This document shows positions 46,301-54,580 of a stretch of DNA of 64,000 bases, one piece after another (positions within the stretch are counted from its first letter, which is position 1; every line of letters starts with the position of its first letter). This stretch comes from Agrypnia vestita (taxonomy: Eukaryota > Arthropoda > Insecta > Trichoptera > Phryganeidae): contig JADDOH010001549.1 in assembly GCA_016648135.1 (NCBI GenBank), positions 1 through 64,000 of the forward strand, written 5' to 3'. The position numbers and the translations under genes are program-made. The notes under the pieces were generated by a model. It saw only the letters and a program-made list of their open reading frames with translations, was not told where the DNA came from and ran no database searches.

Positions 46301-49300
46301 TAAATGTGGTGTCGCCGCAGGCAGGAATCACCCTCTTGTCCTCCGGCATTCCATTTTGGACGACCTCTTCCTCTCGCAGATTGCTTTGATCGTTGTCTCC
46401 ACGGGATCGCCCTGTGAGGGTACACATTCAGAAAACATTAGGCAATATTCAAATACAAGTATTTATATTACAGGACACGATCTCGTCAAAACATTCTGAT
46501 ACATATATTCATATGTATCAGAATGTTTCCATGCTACTAGTGGTGTACCACAGGGATCGCATCTTGGACCAATACTATTTCTATTATTTGTGAATGACAT
46601 TTCAACAATATTTAATGACATTGAATATTTGCTGTTTGCAGATGATCTAAAAATCTTTAAATCAGTAACCAACATTTATGACTGCAACATATTACAGCAA
46701 AACCTAAATTCTCTTTCAGTATGGTGTGAAACGAATAAATTGTACTTAAATTTAAATAAATGCAAAATTATATCATTTACTAGATTAAAATCAAAAATAA
46801 ATTTTGAATACTCTCTATGTAACACCAAACTAGAAAATGTTGACTGTATTCGAGACTTAGGGGTATTATTCGACTCGAAACTTACTTTTACTAATCATAT
46901 TAATGCGATAACTTGTAAGTCTCTAAAATTGCTGGGATTTATTTTAAGGACATCACGCCCATTTCAATCAATTGAAAGTATTAAAATGTTATACATGTCT
47001 CTTGTCCGGAGCCAATTAGAATATTGCTCATCAGTTTGGTCTCCATATTATAATGGGCATATAGACAGTATTGAGCGTGTCCAACGCAAATTTCTCAAAT
47101 ACATTAACTATAAGTTAAGCATACCAATACAAAACATAGAATACAATTACATATTGAAGAGACTAAATTTACTTACATTATATGATAGAAGAAAAATTTA
47201 TGATATAGTTCTTCTTTACAAAATTGTAAACAATATGTTGGACAGCCCTGACCTTGTAGCATGTATCGATTACAATATCCCTTCCACACATAGAACTCGA
47301 CAAATTGTCACATTCCATCGCAACAATTGCAATACTAACTATCAATCAAATTCTGTGATACACAGAATATTGGGAACTTGTAATGAATATGGTTGCATGA
47401 TTGACATTTTCGTCGACAGTCTGGAGAAAGTAAAGTTTACACTTAAAGAGGCAATACTGCTTCGTTACTGACTTCAGCTGTTAATATGTAATGGTGGGTA
47501 ATATATATTTTTCGTACACATTGCCGCTTTGTACTTTATATTTTTAATTTTTGTACTCATGTTTTGGTGCTATTCCTGGTACTTTTAATAATTTGCTACT
47601 TGTAATTTATATTGTTTAATGTATGTTCTTTTTAATTTTATGATATATTTTTTTATGTAAAAGCCTATACGCATTGCTGCTCGTTACCTACTCTACATTT
47701 TTAATTTTTATACTCATGATTTGGTGCTATTCCTGAAACTTTTAATGTATGTGCTTTTTGAAATTTATTTTATACTCTTTATGTAAAAGCCTAATGGGCG
47801 TAAACAAATAAATAAATAAATAAATAAAAATTACTAGATACCTACTGCAGTAAACGCGGGCGATCTTCCCCGATGGGCCAGGGACAGCCGGTGATGCGTG
47901 TCTAAGACAAATGAAGTTCGCGCCGTTGGTCTTGCAGCTACATTCGCGTTGCTGGTGGGGAGGCCAAAGCGAATAATTGTTTTAAGTCCTGGTTAGGGTT
48001 TCCAACGTAGGAATTTGCTTGGATTTTATTATTAAAAATTCAAAGAGCTAAAGATGGATTCTAAGTGCACGAACCGGAATAATCCAAGATGATGGTCCCG
48101 GTGTGCATATAATAAAAATAATTATTTCACTGTATAATTGAATGTCCTGATTACAATATTAAAAGTAATTCAGACTTAAATAATAAGTATTAAATAAAAT
48201 ATTGCATTTTAAATTTTCAATAATTATACCATACATTTTGAATGACAATTATTACTTTATAACCATAGAAAAATGAATACAGAAGAAAAAACCCCACCAG
48301 ATATTATACACTTGAGACAACGTTTTTTCCGATCCTCAAAGCACTTCAAAAAATCATTTTTTGTGATCTTGTTCAGCTCCTCCTTCGATGCCGTCTTTAT
48401 CTTCTCAATCGTAGCGTACCGTCATTCTTTCATGGGCCTCTTCAGTTTCGAGAACAAGAAAAGTCACAGGGGGCCAGATCTGGGGAATACGGTGACTGTA
48501 GCATTATGAGTGTGTTGGCTAAAAATTCGCACACAAGCATAACTTTCAGGTAATATTTCTTATTGACTGTTCTACCCTGTGGCGACAACTCATAATTCAC
48601 CACGCTCCTGCAATCGAAGAAAACTGTAAGCAAAACCTTCACATTCAACCGAACTTGGCGCGTTTTTTTCGGTCTTGAATGATGATTGAGCTTTGGTTTC
48701 CATATCGTAACCATAAACTCATGATTCGTCACCAGTTTGACCCTCTGGAGCAAATTTGGTTCATCGCGGACAGAGTCCAACAGCTCCTTAGCAATGTTAA
48801 TGCGATGCTGTTTTTGGTCGAAATTGAGCAATTTTGGTACGAATTTCACGGCGACCCGTCTCATGCCCAAATCATTGGTAAAAATCGAATGCCACGAGCC
48901 AATCAATATGTTTAGGTCCTTAACAACTTCTCTAATGATGATTCAACGATTGGCCAATACTATTTACTTCACTACATCAATGTTTTCGTCTGTTGTTGAT
49001 GTGTTCGGGCGTCCGGCACGCTCCTTGTCGTTCATATCTTCTCGACCCTCTCCTTTGTTTCCATGTTGTCCATGAGGACTTTTTGTACCACCGATAAACG
49101 TTGCTTTGGTCCAAGGTAGCTTCACCATACGCCACAGTCAAAATTCGGAATGCGTCCGCACACTTAATTTTGTTTTTCACACAAAATTTGATACAGATTC
49201 ATTGATCCATTTTTTGGAATAGGCAAAAATCGAACACGAGCCAAAACATGTGCAAGCAAAGCAGCTTTCAAAAATTAACTGAACATTCAAAATGCCTGAA

Positions 49301-49892
49301 CTTGTCAAGTTCAGCCATTTTGAATGTTAGTAAGAGACATGAGTACCAACATAGCGCCACAAAAAAATTTAAAATCAAATATACATAACCGGCGGAAATT
49401 CAAAATTCGCGATACTTTTTGATCAAACCTCTTACTAGTAGCTGCATAATAAAATTGATGACTTTAAAACCTATCATTACTGTTCAGATAAACTGTTTTA
49501 AACAAACTTTTAAATGGTTTTACAGGTATGAGGAATATCCCACGCTACCCGCATCATTTGTTCTGAATGGTTTCATCTATGCCCTTCTAGGGCTGTACGA
49601 CTTGCGTGTGATCGCAGGACCGACTCAGGGGGCAGAGGCCAAGGCTTTGTACGACCAAGGTATGGATTCTCTGAAAAAAATGCTTCCCCTCTATGACACG
49701 GGAACAGGTAGCATTTACGATCTTCGACACTTCACATTGGGGGTGACCCCGAACATTGCTCGCTGGGATTACCATGCCACCCACATCAACCTTCTGTTAC
49801 TATTAGCCGGGCTGGAAAAGGAGTCGATCTTCGCATCAACAGCTCACAGGTGGGAGGAATACATGCAAGGTAAAAGAGCTCCTCACAATTAA
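28252..49892 (+). CDS. Glce: D-glucuronyl C5-epimerase (heparan sulfate), complete gene, seven coding exons
   Basis: The gene encodes the Golgi enzyme that converts D-glucuronate to L-iduronate in heparan sulfate. Coding exons are 28252-28369, 28997-29130, 29226-29801, 29878-30012, 40421-40608, 43386-43550 and 49526-49892. All introns are GT-AG, phases join exactly, and the total is 1683 nt (560 aa plus stop). The protein has a short cytosolic tail, one membrane anchor (about residues 8-27), the epimerase core and the C-terminal C5-epimerase domain. Conserved blocks include [55 protein letters not shown] (Glu442/Tyr443) and ARWDYH (Tyr521). The last three residues correspond in spacing to catalytic Glu499, Tyr500 and Tyr578 reported for vertebrate Glce. 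At 560 aa it is shorter than the 617-aa human protein, mainly in the N-terminal stem. The ORF looks intact. Confidence 0.96.
28997..29130 (+). CDS. Glce: Glce coding exon 2
   Basis: It encodes the stem-to-core junction, with [20 protein letters not shown] and [10 protein letters not shown], a conserved start of the catalytic region. Acceptor TTTACAG, donor GAA|GTATGT; it ends in phase 0 at residue 84. Confidence 0.93.
29226..29801 (+). CDS. Glce: Glce coding exon 3 (largest)
   Basis: Residues 85-276 begin [16 protein letters not shown], directly continuing the previous KYFE as expected for the family, and end at MISAQ. The open frame seems to begin at 29208, but the splice acceptor at 29224-29225 sets the true start. 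Confidence 0.95.
29878..30012 (+). CDS. Glce: Glce coding exon 4
   Basis: Residues 277-321 carry IYHGIG...[16 protein letters not shown], matching the conserved YGIG...TRDL..DL.KG block. The donor AAG|GTAATT opens the 10.4-kb transposon-rich intron. Confidence 0.94.
30224..30731. mobile_element. hAT-type MITE with perfect 8-bp target duplication
   Basis: The element starts TAGTGATGGGC and ends GCCCATCGCTA, with TIRs differing by one base. Flanking CAGTATCT copies at 30216-30223 and 30732-30739 form a perfect 8-bp duplication. The inner sequence is rich in CTCGAGTT/AACTCGAG words and has no transposase. It lies in Glce intron 4. Confidence 0.92.
31305..32176 (+). mobile_element. Non-autonomous Helitron, copy 2 (5' end missing)
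   Basis: It begins within the (CTGT)n run and ends AACAGCTAG|T. It holds about five degenerate tandem units built around GACATTTCCCC and ACCGATYGGACTCAAAATT, so it is over twice the length of copy 1. No ORF. Confidence 0.75.
32177..33690. other. AT-rich intron sequence
   Basis: No gene or recognisable repeat. Part of Glce intron 4. Confidence 0.5.
33691..33738. repeat. 48-bp palindrome, 22-bp perfect arms
   Basis: Arms 33691-33712 and 33717-33738 are exact reverse complements (start AATTTGTAGGTTATAATAAA) around a 4-bp ATTA turn. A third partial copy of the arm (CAGGTTATAATAATTA) lies just upstream at 33673. Confidence 0.85.
33840..35480. other. Mixed-composition intron block, unassigned
   Basis: Several GC-richer islands (34060-34460, 34480-34780, 35340-35480) look like inserted, perhaps LTR- or gag-related, sequence. 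No protein phrase or terminal repeat could be recognised. Open frames at 34232-34456 and 34867-35127 are unlike any family I know. Confidence 0.3.
35632..36065 (+). mobile_element. Non-autonomous Helitron, copy 3 (3' end missing)
   Basis: It starts A|TCTATACCTATAAAACTCAA, matching copy 1, followed by CTGTCTGTATGTCTGT and three degenerate GGGTAACAT...GACATTTCCCCC units. The CTAG end is absent. Confidence 0.72.
36130..36820 (-). pseudogene. Transposase-like gene copy D, C-terminal part (split by mariner)
   Basis: On the - strand, starting at the mariner junction, the frame reads [89 protein letters not shown] and [20 protein letters not shown]. The order (WHEGxGG, SDGxxYQN, KGHTxMxxDSVHS, IRPGRxxxDP) is that of a repeated, uncharacterised arthropod transposase-like family related in layout to copies A-C. 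Stops remain near 36640 and elsewhere. Confidence 0.7.
36823..38108 (+). mobile_element. Mariner element, full-length, TIRs and TA duplication intact
   Basis: The 29-bp TIRs (36823-36851 and 38080-38108, start TTAGGTCCTTAC) differ by one base. TA dinucleotides flank both sides (36821-36822 and 38109-38110). The 1286-bp length and intact transposase suggest a young, possibly active copy. It interrupts the transposase-like gene on the - strand between LLLPKLxVSVQY and YKQKL. Confidence 0.97.
37011..38030 (+). CDS. Mariner transposase, intact, DD34D
   Basis: This 339-aa enzyme cuts and pastes the element at TA sites. The start at 37011 (MKNLKYRV) is chosen because it gives the usual mariner length and N-terminus; an upstream Met at 36945 would add 22 hydrophobic residues. 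The two N-terminal helix-turn-helix motifs span about residues 1-110, and the linker motif WVPHEL is at 114-119. The catalytic triad is Asp151 (TCDEKW), Asp243 (LHDNARPH) and Asp278 ([10 protein letters not shown]), with 34 residues between the second and third. The C-terminus [14 protein letters not shown] resembles the cecropia/Hsmar1-like branch. No stops or frameshifts. Confidence 0.97.
   Translation: MKNLKYRVIYEYEFHRGTSAAETARRINDVYGDSAAKENTVRFWFQRFRSGNFDLQNNPRGRPETKVDNEELKAIVEADPSQTTSELAAGCGVSDKTVLILLKQIGKVKKLEKWVPHELSEANQQTRVDCCVALLNRHNNEGIFNRIITCDEKWILYYNRKRSSQWLNPAEPAKPCPKRKLTPKKLLVSVWWTSAGVVHYSFFKSGQTITADVYCQQMQTMMEKLAAKQPRLVNRSRPLLLHDNARPHTAQQTATKLEELQLECLRHPPYSPDLAPTDYHFFRNLDNFLQRKKFNSDGAVQTAFKDFIDSRPNGFFSKGIDELPVRWQKCIDSNGTYFD
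38111..39300 (-). pseudogene. Transposase-like gene copy D, N-terminal part (split by mariner)
   Basis: On the - strand the order is a cysteine-rich, poorly readable start (about 39000-38850), [20 protein letters not shown] (about 38420-38360), [20 protein letters not shown] (about 38325-38265), then [15 protein letters not shown] up to the mariner at 38110. The CxxC motif and LLxPKL phrase match the family. An in-frame TAA before EAYLVKEN shows it was already decayed. The 39300-39570 stretch upstream is unassigned. Confidence 0.65.
39572..39807 (+). mobile_element. Non-autonomous Helitron, copy 4 (shortened)
   Basis: It begins A|TCTATACAAATTTAAAC and ends AACAGCTAG|T, with only one inner GGGTAACATAGGTGACATTT unit. 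The number of inner units varies strongly between the copies. Confidence 0.75.
40421..40608 (+). CDS. Glce: Glce coding exon 5
   Basis: It encodes [20 protein letters not shown] and [16 protein letters not shown], the start of the C-terminal epimerase domain. Acceptor TTTTCAG; it ends two bases into the Trp codon of KPGW. Confidence 0.94.
40609..41300. other. Intron sequence, part of a diverged repeat
   Basis: No gene. The phrase GTTGAGTGGAGCACGATACA (about 40998) recurs at about 44171 with a few changes, so part of this stretch is a dispersed repeat. Confidence 0.45.
42066..42395 (+). promoter_or_regulatory. Two tandem ~172-bp units, each with a TATAAAA box
   Basis: Unit 1 (about 42066-42237) and unit 2 (about 42238-42395) share GACAGCTCTGT(A/G)TCGC, CTATAAAAATCC, a poly(A)-signal-like AATAAAG in unit 1, and AGACAGATTGTTTATCTGGC. 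They lie directly upstream of the ORF at 42414. This layout is seen in retroelement promoters (tandem 5' UTR monomers or short LTRs). Confidence 0.55.
42414..42707 (+). CDS. Unrecognised small ORF, retroelement ORF1/gag-like
   Basis: The 97-aa product is hydrophilic and includes [30 protein letters not shown] and [18 protein letters not shown], a helical, possibly coiled-coil stretch. The composition and the position behind tandem TATA-containing units suggest the N-terminal part of a retroelement ORF1. I do not recognise the family. It ends with a stop and no RT follows. Coding status is uncertain. Confidence 0.35.
   Translation: MSYQNRNSSQMSNPHDFLEEARAEIGNLIKVTQDPTKKFSKDQQNSIIPRTHTIMALISHLAIQLADAKGKIKALSQLKQPQISYVETAKFKDVKYW
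43386..43550 (+). CDS. Glce: Glce coding exon 6
   Basis: It encodes [19 protein letters not shown] and onward to FLGKYVW, the conserved alpha/alpha repeat with a GQ motif. It is notably more GC-rich than the flanking introns. Donor TG|GTAAGT. Confidence 0.94.
43675..44130. repeat. Degenerate ~120-bp tandem repeats with ATCATCATT words
   Basis: Four units share TGNACATTCATTTGA..., TTTGCAAAAAT(C/A)A and ATCATCATT, then TTGCTATCATCCTCGAGGATAGAA. A further partial unit lies at about 44255-44335. Open frames across this block are produced by the repeat. Confidence 0.6.
44355..44388 (+). ncRNA. U2 snRNA 5' fragment (retro-inserted pseudogene)
   Basis: The stretch begins ATCGCTTCTCGGCC and continues to GGCTAAGATCAAAGTG, the 5' end of U2 snRNA with one visible change (CCTGTTGG). 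It stops after about 34 nt. TATAAGGAAAGTTT occurs immediately on both sides (44340-44353 and 44389-44402). That is a 14-bp target duplication typical of LINE-mediated insertion. Non-functional. Confidence 0.88.
44532..44655. repeat. Second copy of the fold-back arm, single orientation
   Basis: It runs AAAATGTTCTCAGGTTTTCA, GGCCGTTCAGAATCTTCTGT, GACCTCTCTGGCCGACGTTT and CGGATCCCATTGCAGGGTCC to CATCATCAG, matching the left arm and loop of 13945-14106 with about 90% identity by eye. Confidence 0.8.
44656..44930. other. Unassigned intron stretch
   Basis: A GC-richer patch at 44755-44870 (two CACAGGTTCG phrases) holds no recognised feature. Confidence 0.35.
44935..45965. repeat. Satellite-like array of degenerate ~140-bp units
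   Basis: At least five units share TTATAATGCTA(A)GNATTGTGAACAA, GAAAGGTTTTA, GGTGATGTTGCAATATG and AAAATTTTGATTATTCTTTAAG followed by AAATAAAATAA. Divergence between units is considerable. No coding potential. Confidence 0.7.
46490..46527. repeat. 17-bp perfect inverted repeat at LINE 5' junction
   Basis: AACATTCTGATACATAT (46490-46506) and its exact reverse complement (46511-46527) surround ATTC. The right arm continues into RT coding sequence; the left arm is the same sequence inverted. Confidence 0.85.
46511..47830 (+). mobile_element. LINE (jockey-superfamily-like) 3' fragment with RT and (AAAT)n tail
   Basis: From about 46515 the frame reads [19 protein letters not shown] and FLLFVNDI, then the catalytic [10 protein letters not shown] (about 46632-46661) and [12 protein letters not shown]...H, and runs open to a stop at 47471. 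That is the RT palm C-half plus the thumb/C-terminus. The 3' UTR has a ~155-bp near-duplication (47553 against 47708, TGGTGCTATTCCTG) and ends in (AAAT)n at 47796-47829. The 5' part, including endonuclease and ORF1, is missing. The long open frame suggests a fairly recent insertion. Confidence 0.9.
47831..48284. other. Unassigned intron stretch
   Basis: GC-richer to about 47990, AT-rich after. No feature recognised. Confidence 0.4.
48285..49432 (-). pseudogene. Second mariner family, decayed copy
   Basis: On the - strand the copy opens with ATGGATCAATGA at 49210, so codon 4 is already a stop. It continues as [27 protein letters not shown], then [26 protein letters not shown] (about 48870-48800) and [17 protein letters not shown] (about 48480-48450) and [20 protein letters not shown] at the C-terminus (about 48370-48310) follow. 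The DxxW and HDNA regions are lost or scrambled. The upstream end (AGGTTTGATCAAAAAGTATC at 49430) looks like the 5' TIR; the other TIR is missing. Not the same family as 36823-38108. Confidence 0.85.
49282..49328. repeat. 47-bp near-perfect palindrome in mariner 5' leader
   Basis: AACATTCAAAATG(C/G)CTGAACTTG is followed without spacer by its reverse complement with one mismatch. It lies between the 5' TIR and the transposase start. Confidence 0.85.
49526..49892 (+). CDS. Glce: Glce final coding exon (catalytic tyrosines, stop)
   Basis: Residues 439-560 run from [16 protein letters not shown] through [17 protein letters not shown] and [11 protein letters not shown] to the C-terminus GKRAPHN and TAA. 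The conserved short tail argues that the gene is complete. An ATTAAA at about 49922 is a possible poly(A) signal, unproven. Confidence 0.96.
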
Positions 49893-50636
49893 TTCAATAT
49901 CAATAATGACAAAATATTCAAATTAAATGTCATTAATTTTTTTATAATTTGTACATTGTCGCTACATCTATGCCAAAAACGTCTCTAAACCCACCTTTAT
50001 TTTAAGAAAATACAATATACTCAATTTTTGTGTCTTCACAAACAATTTTACAACTGAAATGTATCACAGATGAAACATTGATTGTTTACAATTCAATTTA
50101 TTGATTTGCAACAAGCAGTTTGTCTCTTATAATATTTTTTTGTTAAGGAGGAGCATGAAATTTACATAGAAATTGGGATATTTTTTACAAGAAGATGATA
50201 TTATTTTCATTTTTTTATTTTAACTTATTAAGGTACATACATATTAAACTATGTATTACTTTACCGAATATGGAAAAAGAATGGCTGCATCATGTTCATA
50301 ACTGCGGAGCTCCTCCCCCATTATAGATGCGTTTTTCCACGGTGCACGTTTGTCCTAGACAGAAAAGAAGGTCATGTACATATTTATAAATGAAATATCT
50401 TAAGTGTAGCTTACAGATATTTTAATTAGATAAGACATTTGTTAACAACAATTGTTTAAAAAAAATTGTTGGTAAAATTTTTTTTACTCAAATTATTCCC
50501 AAATATACAAAAAATGTTTTATCAAAAGTTCATTTCCTTCTTTTCTGTTGCATCTCATTCACGGCAGAGGATCTCTATGTAAATGGACATGATGTGGATA
50601 TTTTTTTTCTTCTAAATTTTCTAGTAAAATAATATT
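49893..50636. other. Glce: 3' flank of Glce, AT-rich
   Basis: Probable 3' UTR and downstream sequence. No coding feature. Poly(A) site not determined. Confidence 0.4.
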
Positions 50637-51330
50637 GGGTTGAGGCAAGTTTTTGGAGAAATGAAAAGTTTTTTTGTTAATTTTTTTTTAATCAATAATA
50701 CAATTTTCATCAGTCTTAATTACTGTCTACTGCCTTTCTACGTGCTTATTTATTCCATTGAAATAAAATTTCTGTGACTTGCAAAATATTAGTCAAGGGA
50801 TATTTTTACCTGCACTTTTGTATACACGTTTTGTCATTTAAAAAAATTATAGTGACCTGAATAAGTAATAGTCGGAAGGAGCAATATCTGGAGAACAAGG
50901 TGGGTGTTTAATATCCCAATTCAATTTCTTAAACTCATGTTGGGTCATCAACGCCACGTCGCTTCACTGTCCTAGTGAAAAACTACCCCATTTCTGTTTG
51001 TCAAATGAGATCTATCCTTTTTAAGTGCAATGTTTAGTTTGGGCAATTATTCACAATACCATTCAGCTGTAATTGTTTAGCTATGGTATAGAAACTTGTA
51101 ATAGACAATATCCTTGCAATCACACCAAACACAAAGCATTACTTTTTTTAAATGCATTTCAGTAAGTGGTCAGTAGAACTTTCCCAGGCTTACATCTTTT
51201 TTGTCGAATTCCTTTTTTAAGCCACATTGTTGTAAATAACCCACTATTAATCTCCTTTCACTGCAATTGCTGCAAAAGAAATTCGCAATAGACAATTGAT
51301 GAGCAGTTCTGTTTTTATATTTTTCACTAT
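50637..51330 (-). pseudogene. Third mariner family, decayed copy
   Basis: On the - strand phrases run KKVMLCVWCDCKDIVYY (about 51150-51100), NIALKKDRSHLTNRNGVVFH (about 51045-50985), EFKKLNWDIKHPPCSPDIAP (about 50940-50880) and SDYYLFRSL (about 50880-50855). The middle catalytic Asp and its DNARPH context are lost (reads SEATW). The 3' end may be TTGGGTTGAGGCAAGT beside TA at 50636. Multiple frameshifts. Confidence 0.82.
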
Positions 51331-51374
51331 ATGTTTATATTATATATATACATAGTATAAACATATAGTGAAAA
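51321..51374. repeat. 19-bp perfect inverted repeat around a TA-rich loop
   Basis: TTTTCACTATATGTTTATA (51321-51339) and its exact complement (51356-51374). Confidence 0.85.
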
Positions 51375-51460
51375 GAATGTATCCTTTATACAATAGAAAA
51401 TACCTGTTGTTCATCAGTTTGGAGATTTTTAAATGTCATAAAAACATCAAAACTTTTGAT

Positions 51461-52444
51461 AAGAGATGAAACGGATATCCGGTAACTATCCAGTATCCGG
51501 CCGAATACCGGATAGTAGTTCGATATTCGGCGGATACCGGATATTCATTAAACTGCGAAAATTTTATGAAATTAACGCCAAAGAAATGATTTATTGACAA
51601 AAGAAGATACTTGTAAGCAAACTAAAATTGTACAATCTAAGAAAAATTGTTTATTATTTATTTAATCCAGAAATTGGTTAGTGTTCAAAATTAAGCACTG
51701 GCAAATTTTGATGAATTAACAACTGGTTTCTCTTCATTTTACTGAAAACAAGTGATTGCGCTTATTTTCATAAACTTTACCGGCTTCAGAAAATAGTCTC
51801 GCTGTATACCCTACCAGACGGAATTATTACTGTTTTGAATTAGCTGACCACCATATACTTACTATGGTTGCAACTACGGTCGATTCGAACTATTTTCAAG
51901 TAATAGTCAATTTTGCTTGTGTTCTTTTCTTGATCCTGACACGGACTATTATTTTTTTTTGTCATTTCGTTGAAAAAATTCCAGCTTCGCGAGCGGCACT
52001 TTAGCCAGTCTCGTCATCTCTGTTTCTTTTAGCAGGCATAAGAGATGGCGGTGGACTTCCACTGTTGGAATATTCATTGCAAGCCATTTTTTCATCATTA
52101 GGACTTACTGTCGGGCTCTTTCAGCCCCCAAATAGTTTGTTTTGACCCTTGGGTCTAGGAGGGTTGCAATCAGGTAGTTTGTATCTTGTCTTAAGGGGGT
52201 GAAAAAACTTTTTAATTCAGCTTTCAACAAAGCTCTTGTGTATGGTGAGTCAATCGAGCGAATGAAGTATTATTCGTCGATTGACTCACTCTCTCTTGTC
52301 ACTCACGACGACGCCCCGCGCAGCTCGGATCTAAACATGTTGTGGCTATGGGCCGAATATCCGGCGGCCAGATATCCAGCTATCCCGCGAAGAGGTTCGC
52401 CGGATATCCGGTATCCGGCAAAACCACTATCCGTTTCATCTCTA
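51461..52444 (-). mobile_element. hAT element with TIRs and decayed transposase C-terminus
   Basis: The ends AGAGATGAAACGGATA (51462) and TATCCGTTTCATCTCT (to 52443) are perfect 16-bp TIRs, followed by ATATCCGG/CCGGATA-rich subterminal words. On the - strand the interior reads YLIATLLDPRVKTNYLGAE (about 52175-52120) and, near 51800-51735, ARLFSEAGKVYENKRNHL. Those are the conserved hAT block before, and in, the dimerisation domain. Only the last part of the transposase survives, with stops. No 8-bp duplication could be matched. Confidence 0.83.
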
Positions 52445-52547
52445 ATAATTATCACCTCTTTGTTAAAAAATCGCTCAATTTCTATCTTAATTTTAGGCTC
52501 CCAGGCTGATGTAACTACTCTTTTTTCCATATAATCATTATACAAAG

Positions 52548-54320
52548 TGTCTCACAGCAAGTAGAAAAAACTTTGGGGGAGCCTTCTTCATTCAATTTTG
52601 ATTAGAAAACATTTTTTACACTTTAGGTGAAATGTCGACAATTACGAAGATAAGTGACTTCAACAACAAAATTTTTTTTTCCAATATTTCTGACTTATTT
52701 TCTGTAAAATTTGGACTGTCACTATAATTACTTATATGGAATATTTAAAATTTACTTGCTTTAATATAAGCCAAATAAAATGACAATAATGTTACAAAAA
52801 TATTTTTCAAACTTCTGCGAGCTAGACTTGAAAGACTAAAAGCTTGGTGATTGATATTCCCATTTTTAAAAAAAGTGATACCTACTGAGGAATTACCTTG
52901 CTGAGTCAGCCAGGTAAAATATATGCTCGCATCCAGGAGAAAAATGTCACAGAATAACGGAAAACAAAATTCAGTGCTGTATCAGAGCCGGGAGAAGCGC
53001 AACAGACCAACTATTTATGTTGTAATGAGCTATCCAGAAAAGCTGAGAGTATGGAAAAAAATATTTACTTGGGATTCACAGACATGGAGAAAGCATACAA
53101 TTTGATACTGCGCGACACCCTATACAAAGTCCTGGACGAGTGCGGAATGGAAAGAGACCCTTTCAAATCTTGTATAAGACAAGAGCAATTCACTTCTTGT
53201 ACGAGGATTGCAAGATTGTGTATGAAGAAATGACCTAATATCGAAGGAGTTCAATGTCAGAATAGGATTGCGACAAGGTTGCCCACTTCCACCGAGTTTA
53301 TTCAGGTCAGGACAAGTCGGACGACAAGCCGGAAAGTCGGACAAGTCGGACGATAAGCCGGAAAACAAGAGCAGTGTTCAATCAGTATACAGGGGACGCC
53401 GCCAAAGTCAATAAAGTTAAATACCCTGGGATGGAATTTTCTAGCAATGGGAGGCAGGAAAGTGAAATCAGTAGAAGAATCGGAGTTGCGGCCGGTGTTG
53501 TACGTTCTTTATATAGTACGGTGATAAGAAAATCCGAGCCAAGTGTCAAGACAAGACTGACTTTTCAAATCTGTGTACAGGCCCACCCTAATACATGACC
53601 ATCAAATTTGGATTAAATCAAATCAAAATTGCTATTAAGTCTTGATGGACAAAGTGAGAGCAAGAATTCAGGCTACCATGTTGAGTTTTCCAAGGGGGAT
53701 AGTCCATTGTAGGGGTATGTTGGCGCTTCTGTCCACCGGTTGGACTCCTGGTGGGCAGAAGCGCCAACGTAAGGTATGCACTCGGCATGCATTCTATGCC
53801 TACTACTACATATGGAGATCACAAATAAAATGGCTTGGACGTGTGCTAAGAATGCCAAAGGAATGAGTACCAATAAGTATTCTCTTGGCAACTCCGGAAG
53901 GAAAGCGACCTGCGGGTCGCCCCAGATTAAGCTACAACCAAAAATGTATGAAAACAGAATGGGACTTGATTGGTTAGCACATATGGAACGGGGGAATATG
54001 GAAGCACCTTGTCGAGTCTTTGGACCCCCCACTCACTAGGACAAGGGGATGAAGATGATGATGATGAAATTTCTGTTTTAATCATTTAATTTGACTTGCA
54101 TCTATGCGAATGAATTTTTAATATTGGATATAAATTACATTCATGAAAATCTAAAGTTGTACAAAAGATAAGCCAGAAATATCAACAAAAAAATGCAAAT
54201 GTTAATGTCGCTTATCTCCATAACTGTCTACATTTCACTCAAGGTGTAAAGAATATTTTCTATTTAAAATTGAATGAAAAAGAATCCCCTGAAGTTCTTT
54301 CTTAGGTAAGAGACACCTGT
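52548..54320. mobile_element. Fold-back element of ~270-bp arms with a LINE nested between them
   Basis: The left arm (about 52548-52720: GTGTCTCAC, ACTTTGGGGGAGCC, TTCATTCAATTTTGATTAG, GGTGAAATGTCGACAATTA) matches the reverse complement of the right arm (about 54160-54320). The family is shared with 23060-23290 and the inner part of 15090-15778. The LINE at 52920-54060 sits in the middle, so it inserted into, or was captured by, this element. Confidence 0.75.
52920..54062 (+). mobile_element. LINE ORF2 fragment (RTE-like), internally rearranged, (GAT)n tail
   Basis: RT phrases FTDMEKAYNLILRDTLYKVLDECGME (about 53075-53152), LYEDCKIVYEE and FNVRIGLRQGCPLPPSLF (about 53250-53303) are followed by a jump. 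Then come KYPGMEFSSNGRQESEISRR (about 53415-53475), a WLGRVLRMPKE block (53832-53865), the GKRPAGRPRLSY block (about 53900-53935) and a GAT tail at 54047-54062. At 53306-53366 a ~28-bp GGACAAGTCGGACGACAAGC unit is tandemly repeated at the deletion joint. Same family as 2256-2800. Confidence 0.82.
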
Positions 54321-54580
54321 ATGAGGATATAAAAACATAACCTCTACTATGCAACTGAATAAAATAAGCAGCAGGGTTATCTGGCAAATAGAGGCAGTTT
54401 CACTGTCGGTAACCATCTTTGAAAACATGTTTTAGAAACATTTGCATTTTATCAAATGCATATCAATATTAATTATGCTCTGGTTTTTAAATCAGTTACA
54501 AACAAGTTTATCTCAATTTCAGAAATTGCATAGAGGCAATTTCGCTTCACATGAATAAATTAAATTTCTCTGCACTCTAA

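Noticed and set aside
51461..52444. 8-bp target duplication of the hAT element
   Set aside because: Flanks CTTTTGAT and ATAATTAT do not match, so no duplication is claimed.
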